From contig JAOTYV010000196.1 in assembly GCA_029861675.1 (NCBI GenBank), forward strand, positions 1 through 9,052: DNA of 9,052 nt, read 5' to 3'. A model generated the notes under the pieces. The model was not told the origin of the DNA and did no database searches. It saw only the letters and a list, made by a program, of their open reading frames with translations. The translations under genes were made by a program, and so were the position numbers. Origin of the DNA: Alphaproteobacteria bacterium. Its GTDB lineage: Bacteria; Pseudomonadota; Alphaproteobacteria; UBA8366. This document shows positions 5,495 to 9,052 of this stretch, piece after piece (positions within the stretch are counted from its first letter, which is position 1; each line of letters opens with the position of its first letter).

Positions 5495-6601
5495 TTACGC
5501 ATCGGCATCCGCCAGCCGCTTTGCGGTGGCGCCCGCGCCGCCGTCTTCCGCCTCCAGCGGCGTGTTGAGCTCGACGCCCGGGCAATGGATGCCTCTAGGT
5601 CGGCCCGATTCCGTGAGCCCCTGCTGTTCGACATAAGCGTCGGGGACGTCGGGTCCGTCCGGACAACCGAGCCAAAGCCGCAACAGGTGGCGTTTCTTTT
5701 CCGGTTCCTTCCAATCCTCGTATTGCGAGCGGCTGTGCAGAATCCAATGATTGCAGAGGAACTGCACGTCGCCGGGGCGGAACGTCATGTCGAGACGAAA
5801 TTCCGGGTCGACGGCCAGCGCGTCCAGATAATCGAAGGCCTCTTCCTGCTCCGGCGTGATGCGCGGCACTTCATCGAACCGTTGCGCCTTGCGGATGGCG
5901 CTGCGCACGTAATGGCCCAAAACCCGGCCGCCATGAAGATGAAAAACCGGCATCGGATACCAAGGCTTGCGGTTCTCCGGGATTTCGTCGCGGCGATCCC
6001 GATAGGTGGGCTGCATCAACACCCGCGCGATATCGGGCCGCCGCTCGACGATGGCGTTGTACAGCGCGGTTGACGAGGTAATGCTCGAAACGCCGCCCGA
6101 CTTGGCGGTGCGCAGCGACAACAACCCGACCGCATCGGCCGCGTCGCAGTGAAAGGGCAGCCGTTGTGACGTCTGATAGCCCCGCGCCGAAGGTTTCCAA
6201 TAATCGAAACCCAAATCCCGCACATGGCCCAACACATGCCCCTTGGCGTTCTGGGAGACCGCTTCCCCGAGATGGGCGCCCAGGCTCCAGAAAGCGATGG
6301 CCGCCTGACGTAAACTATACCGCTCGGTGGGCACGCCGCGGATCAGCCGAAATCCGATACCCTCCATCAGGTCGCGACGCATCGCCGTCAATCGGTCCGC
6401 CAGGACGGGCAGCGGTGCATCGGCCGCCGTCAAATCGACAATATCGCGGCCGGTCGCGTCCAACCGCAGCACCGTTTCATCCAAATTCGCGATTTCATCC
6501 GCGGACAGCTGCCAGGTCCAACGCTCCGGCTTGTCCGCCATCTCCGGTCCGCGCCATGCGGACGGGGCGTCGTCGAAACGCGGAAGGGTATCGTCATTCA
6601 T
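5495..6601 (-). CDS. TauD/TfdA family Fe(II)/2-oxoglutarate-dependent dioxygenase
   Basis: A 368-residue non-heme iron dioxygenase (PF02668). These enzymes couple decarboxylation of 2-oxoglutarate to hydroxylation of a substrate such as taurine or a phenoxyacetate. The iron triad is visible as H151 and D153 in LPFHCDAADAVG and H289 in NHWILHSR. The 2-oxoglutarate-binding arginine is expected within RHLLRLW (R304 or R308). The N-terminal 60 residues, including RPEMADKPERWTW-like sequence, match larger members of the family rather than the ~280-residue TauD itself. Two ATGs six bases apart compete (6605-6607 and 6599-6601). A GGGCGA site lies six bases before the second and abuts the first, so I take 6601. 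A longer in-frame extension to 6715 has arginine-rich non-family sequence and is unlikely. The next gene on this strand, 51 bases on, is a dienelactone hydrolase homologue. The substrate is unknown; an ether, ester or carboxylated aromatic compound is a guess from this pairing. Confidence 0.88.
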   Translation of the reverse strand: MNDDTLPRFDDAPSAWRGPEMADKPERWTWQLSADEIANLDETVLRLDATGRDIVDLTAADAPLPVLADRLTAMRRDLMEGIGFRLIRGVPTERYSLRQAAIAFWSLGAHLGEAVSQNAKGHVLGHVRDLGFDYWKPSARGYQTSQRLPFHCDAADAVGLLSLRTAKSGGVSSITSSTALYNAIVERRPDIARVLMQPTYRDRRDEIPENRKPWYPMPVFHLHGGRVLGHYVRSAIRKAQRFDEVPRITPEQEEAFDYLDALAVDPEFRLDMTFRPGDVQFLCNHWILHSRSQYEDWKEPEKKRHLLRLWLGCPDGPDVPDAYVEQQGLTESGRPRGIHCPGVELNTPLEAEDGGAGATAKRLADADA

Positions 6602-6607
6602 GATCAT

Positions 6608-6613
6608 TCGCCC
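6608..6613 (-). promoter_or_regulatory. ribosome binding site choosing the dioxygenase start at 6601
   Basis: GGGCGA on the minus strand leaves six bases before the ATG at 6599-6601, a normal spacing. It directly touches the alternative ATG at 6605-6607, so the latter is unlikely to be used. The match to the consensus is moderate. Confidence 0.45.
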
Positions 6614-6800
6614 ATGGCTGTCATGTTGGAAGGAGCAACCGTACCGCCGACGCGGAAAGCGCGTCAATCGCGACGCCGTTGCGCCAAGCCGGATATGGCG
6701 AAGGATTGGTACCACGGAAACCGCTTGCTACCTCTCATTTGAACTCACCTTCGGAACGTGCCTCCGATACACTTTGACGAAATGAAAAGATCGGGCACCG

Positions 6801-7358
6801 GTGAACAAATTCGCCATCGCAATTTTCGCGTTCGTTCTAGCCACAACCGGACACGCACGAGCCGGCGAACCCGGATGCGACACCGTACCGCTCAACGTGC
6901 TGTCACTGGCATGTCATCTGAGCGCTATTGAATTGGTCGCGATTCGCCTGGACGGCAGCGCAACGACACTCGGGTTGAAACGCAAACGCCTGGAAAACGA
7001 TGTGAAAAGGCGCCTCAAGGTTGTCTTGCCCGCCGCGGTCCGCATCACACCTATACGCGACGCAACCACGTCCGCCGTGCCTCTTACACTGAACCAGCGG
7101 GGCCGTTTTTCCTGCACCGTATGGACGGTCGGGTTGAATTTCCCGATCGCACTCTTCGTCGAATGCAGCCTCGAATCGCTGGACGGAGAGCAAACCATCG
7201 ACGCGCGCCTGTTAGGCCATACCCGGCAAGCCGAGTTGCACGATACGGTGCGGATCGCACTACAAAAGGTCGTCGACAAAATTTCCATTAAACTGCGAGA
7301 CCAACGGAAAAATCTACGCACCCCGGTGACGCCGTTTAATGTCGGCACCTTCAACTGA
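6801..7358 (+). CDS. secreted hypothetical protein with four cysteines
   Basis: A 185-residue protein of unrecognised family. The first 21 residues look like a Sec signal peptide: MNK, then the hydrophobic core FAIAIFAFVLATTG, then an ARA site with likely cleavage after A21. The mature part holds four cysteines (C26, C38, C105, C122), which could form two disulfides in the periplasm. The middle alternates short hydrophobic strands with polar turns (AAVRITPIRDAT, FSCTVWTVGLNF, ALFVECSLESLDG), suggesting a beta-rich domain. The end has an amphipathic helix, about 146-165 (ELHDTVRIALQKVVDKISIK), and a basic tail. The start is a GTG at 6801 with no strong ribosome binding site; the ATG at 6782 is out of frame. 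It diverges from the dioxygenase gene over a 199-base spacer and converges on the crotonase gene. It is not a lipoprotein: there is no lipobox. Its function is unknown. Confidence 0.7.
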   Translation: MNKFAIAIFAFVLATTGHARAGEPGCDTVPLNVLSLACHLSAIELVAIRLDGSATTLGLKRKRLENDVKRRLKVVLPAAVRITPIRDATTSAVPLTLNQRGRFSCTVWTVGLNFPIALFVECSLESLDGEQTIDARLLGHTRQAELHDTVRIALQKVVDKISIKLRDQRKNLRTPVTPFNVGTFN

Positions 7359-7408
7359 GCGGCGATACGGAGCGACAGCGTCGACAGTCGCTGCGCCTCG
7401 GCAATTCC

Positions 7409-8209
7409 CTATCGCGCCTTGAACGGTCCCGCGGCGCGTTTTTCCACGAAGGCCTTGGCCGCTTCCTGAAAATCCTCGCTCAAATAGAGTTTTTCCGGCG
7501 CCGTCATCGCCATGATCTCGCGGCCGAGCTTGTTCATGTGATAGCGGCGTATGCGCACGGTCGAGCGCACGCTGAGCGGCGGGTTCTTGCAAACTTCCCG
7601 CGCCAATTCCTTCGCCATCTCCAGATATTTACCCTTCGGCGCCACGCGGTTGATCAGACCGGCGGCCAGCGCTTCCTCGGCGGTGAAGAAACGACCCGTC
7701 AGCGCCATCTCGGTGCCGAACGCGCCGCCGCCGCGAAAATCAAGCATGCCCCAGTATTTAGCGGCGCCCAGCCCGCGCGAGGTTTCGGTAATCTGGAATT
7801 TGGTGCCTTCTTCGCACACGATCAGGTCGGATTCCATAACGATGCCGACGGCGAGACCGAGCACATAGCCGTGCGCCGCCGAAATCACCGGCTTCCAATT
7901 TACCGACTTCGTCAATAGGTCCGAAGAATGCGTGCCCCGCCCTTGCGGCCCGCCCAGTTTTTCGAATTCCTCGCGCTTGCGAAGCTGCCGCTGCTGAACG
8001 TCCGCACCGCTGGAATAGGCCCGGCCGCTGCCGCAGATGATCGCGATATGGGCTTCCGGGTCGGTGTCGAAGCGATAGAGCGCATCATCGAGCGCGCCGA
8101 CCAAATCGTCATTGAAGGCGTTTAATTTTTCCGGACGATTGAGCGTCAGCGTGACGATTTGCCCGTCCTGCTCGTACTCGACCAGATTACTTTCCCCATT
8201 CTTCGGCAT
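7409..8209 (-). CDS. enoyl-CoA hydratase/isomerase (crotonase) family protein
   Basis: A 266-residue crotonase-superfamily protein (PF00378), acting on acyl-CoA thioesters in the cytoplasm. Family blocks are in order: VTLTLNRPEKLNAFND (19-34), the first oxyanion-hole region GSGRAYSSGADVQQ (60-73), the second block KPVISAAHGYVLGLA (106-120), and a C-terminal helical tail KAFVEKRAAGPFKAR that resembles the usual FxEKRxPxFxGR end. Aligning with rat mitochondrial hydratase, E142 (in ITETSRG) falls on catalytic Glu164, but the place of Glu144 is G122. A canonical hydratase needs both, so an isomerase, hydrolase or other crotonase reaction is more likely. The start is supported by AGGAGA (8215-8220) five bases upstream. 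It follows the dehydrogenase gene after 17 bases, almost certainly one operon. Confidence 0.9.
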   Translation of the reverse strand: MPKNGESNLVEYEQDGQIVTLTLNRPEKLNAFNDDLVGALDDALYRFDTDPEAHIAIICGSGRAYSSGADVQQRQLRKREEFEKLGGPQGRGTHSSDLLTKSVNWKPVISAAHGYVLGLAVGIVMESDLIVCEEGTKFQITETSRGLGAAKYWGMLDFRGGGAFGTEMALTGRFFTAEEALAAGLINRVAPKGKYLEMAKELAREVCKNPPLSVRSTVRIRRYHMNKLGREIMAMTAPEKLYLSEDFQEAAKAFVEKRAAGPFKAR

Positions 8210-8214
8210 TTCCG

Positions 8215-8220
8215 TCTCCT
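8215..8220 (-). promoter_or_regulatory. ribosome binding site of the crotonase gene, in the short operon gap
   Basis: AGGAGA on the minus strand lies five bases before the ATG at 8207-8209. It sits in the 17-base gap after the dehydrogenase stop codon (8227-8229). It confirms the start and independent translation of the second gene. Confidence 0.7.
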
Positions 8221-8226
8221 GTGTTG

Positions 8227-9052
8227 CTAATCGTTTCGTCGTCCGGTCAAGGGACCGTCAATTTCGTTGATCTTATCGACCACTTCCCGGAAATTGTCCG
8301 GCGGGCCGTCCTTGTACACGTCCTTCAGGCCGAGATCGGCGCACCAGCGCAGGCAGTGTTCGGTCGCGGCGGCCATCGTCGGCGCCATGCCGATTTCCTG
8401 CAATGTCAGGGCAACCTGCGCCATCTCGTCGGCGCGGCGCTTGGCATGAATCACAGTACGCGGAATGACCCGGTTGGCGTTCTGCGTCCAATTGCGCCCG
8501 GCGATGGTCTCATCGACCGAATCGAGGATTTTCTGCTCGATGCCGTAATGCTCGGCCGCGCGCATGCATTCCAGATAGAGCGCTTCCATCCCCTTCATCA
8601 TGATGCTGCGCACCATCTTGGTCGCCGACGCCAGGCCGACCTCTTCCTCGACGAATTCGACATTGAAGTCGAGCGCTTCCACCATCACCATGAAGTCGCG
8701 TCCGCCGGTTCCGCCGAGCAGCATCGGCACCCGATGGCCGTTGCCGGGCACGTTCGACATCACCGACGCCTCGACGAAACGCGCGCCGCTCGGCGCGACC
8801 GCTTCGGCGACCTGCCGTTTGAGGCCGGGCGAGATCGAGTTGAAGTCGAGGTAAAGCTGTTCCGGCCGGAGATGCCGGGCCGCCTCAACCGCGACCGGCA
8901 GCGATGCCTTGCAGACGACGGTGGAATAGACGATGTCGGCGCCGGCGATGGCCATTTCTGGTGTGTCGCACGGGGTCACGCCGATCTCCTTAGCCCGGGC
9001 CCGCATGGCGCTCGCCGCGGCCGGGTCGTCGAACAGAATATCGTATGCCGCG
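8227..9052 (-). CDS. NAD(P)-dependent oxidoreductase, 6PGDH/3-hydroxyisobutyrate dehydrogenase-like with DUF1932-type C-terminus (5' partial)
   Basis: The gene runs off the right edge. The frame is open to position 9052, and the residues before the Met at 9006 read AYDILFDDPAAASA, a credible second Rossmann strand, so that Met is internal. About 275 residues are seen. The nucleotide-binding part lacks its first glycine-rich loop, which lies outside the window. Present are ADIVYSTVV, LDFNSISPGLKRQVAEAV (the substrate-binding DxNSxxP-type motif) and VEASVMSNVPGNG. Next come SATKMVRSIMMKGMEALYLE, holding the conserved catalytic lysine of the beta-hydroxyacid dehydrogenase family in the ATKM segment, and RRADEMAQVALTLQEIG, typical of DUF1932 (PF09130). 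Such enzymes oxidise beta-hydroxy acids with NAD(P)+. It is the upstream member of a pair with the crotonase gene 17 bases downstream, suggesting joint action in a carboxylate or CoA-ester breakdown route. Confidence 0.87.
   Translation of the reverse strand, partial: AAYDILFDDPAAASAMRARAKEIGVTPCDTPEMAIAGADIVYSTVVCKASLPVAVEAARHLRPEQLYLDFNSISPGLKRQVAEAVAPSGARFVEASVMSNVPGNGHRVPMLLGGTGGRDFMVMVEALDFNVEFVEEEVGLASATKMVRSIMMKGMEALYLECMRAAEHYGIEQKILDSVDETIAGRNWTQNANRVIPRTVIHAKRRADEMAQVALTLQEIGMAPTMAAATEHCLRWCADLGLKDVYKDGPPDNFREVVDKINEIDGPLTGRRND

Noticed and set aside
6602..6715. N-terminal extension of the dioxygenase to an ATG at 6715
   Set aside because: The extra 38 residues are arginine-rich and unlike the family, and a ribosome binding site fits the ATG at 6601.
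6751..6767. Small palindrome TCGGA/TCCGA in the divergent spacer as an operator
   Set aside because: Only five base pairs with an odd spacer and no second copy; there is no regulator gene in the window to support it.
6739..6768. Possible promoter with TTGAAC before the secreted protein
   Set aside because: No acceptable -10 hexamer occurs 16-18 bases downstream; the nearest AT-containing motif, GATACA, is 21 bases away.
7371..7392. Hairpin AGCGAC/GTCGCT between the convergent genes as a terminator
   Set aside because: The stem is only six base pairs with a ten-base loop and no T-run on either strand. It could be chance in GC-rich DNA.

Overview
The window looks like chromosomal DNA of a high-GC alphaproteobacterium, probably in the Rhodospirillales/Rhizobiales range. 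This is an inference from GC-rich codon use, the mix of catabolic enzyme families, and two kinds of intergenic repeat typical of that class: a palindromic element with a GCGTAAAAACA-type core, and degenerate GTCCGC/GCGGAC hairpin repeats. No marker gene is present to fix the genus.

Layout. Positions 1-560 (minus strand) hold a small flavodoxin-fold protein. Directly after its stop codon lies a 5'-truncated remnant of a CurA/PTGR-type NADP-dependent reductase, which runs off the left edge. A divergent AT-rich spacer separates this from a small ABM-fold monooxygenase-like gene (735-1052, plus). Positions 1053-2137 are gene-poor. They contain degenerate hairpin repeats, one possible two-helix membrane protein (1477-1692), and a 147-bp MITE-like element with terminal inverted repeats and a possible 4-bp target duplication, inserted into another degenerate repeat copy.

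Positions 2138-4644 (plus) carry an amidohydrolase_2 family metal-dependent hydrolase/decarboxylase, followed by a DAO-type FAD oxidoreductase. These converge on a minus-strand pair, a TauD/TfdA-type Fe(II)/2-oxoglutarate dioxygenase (6601-5495) followed by a dienelactone hydrolase-like protein (5443-4742). The convergent junction is filled by a ~100-bp double-hairpin repeat whose two ends contain the stop codons of both flanking genes.

A secreted protein of unknown function (6801-7358, plus) stands alone. On the minus strand at the right edge, a beta-hydroxyacid/6PGDH-type dehydrogenase with a DUF1932-like C-terminus (5' end outside the window) is followed 17 bases later by a crotonase-family protein that keeps only one of the two hydratase glutamates.

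The genes read as several short catabolic transcription units (oxidases, a dioxygenase, hydrolases, CoA-ester chemistry) rather than one pathway, and no substrate can be assigned from the sequence. I found no RNA gene, CRISPR array, phage gene, intact transposase or obvious new defence-type system. The least explained items are the repeat structures, the truncated reductase, the secreted four-cysteine protein and the atypical crotonase.
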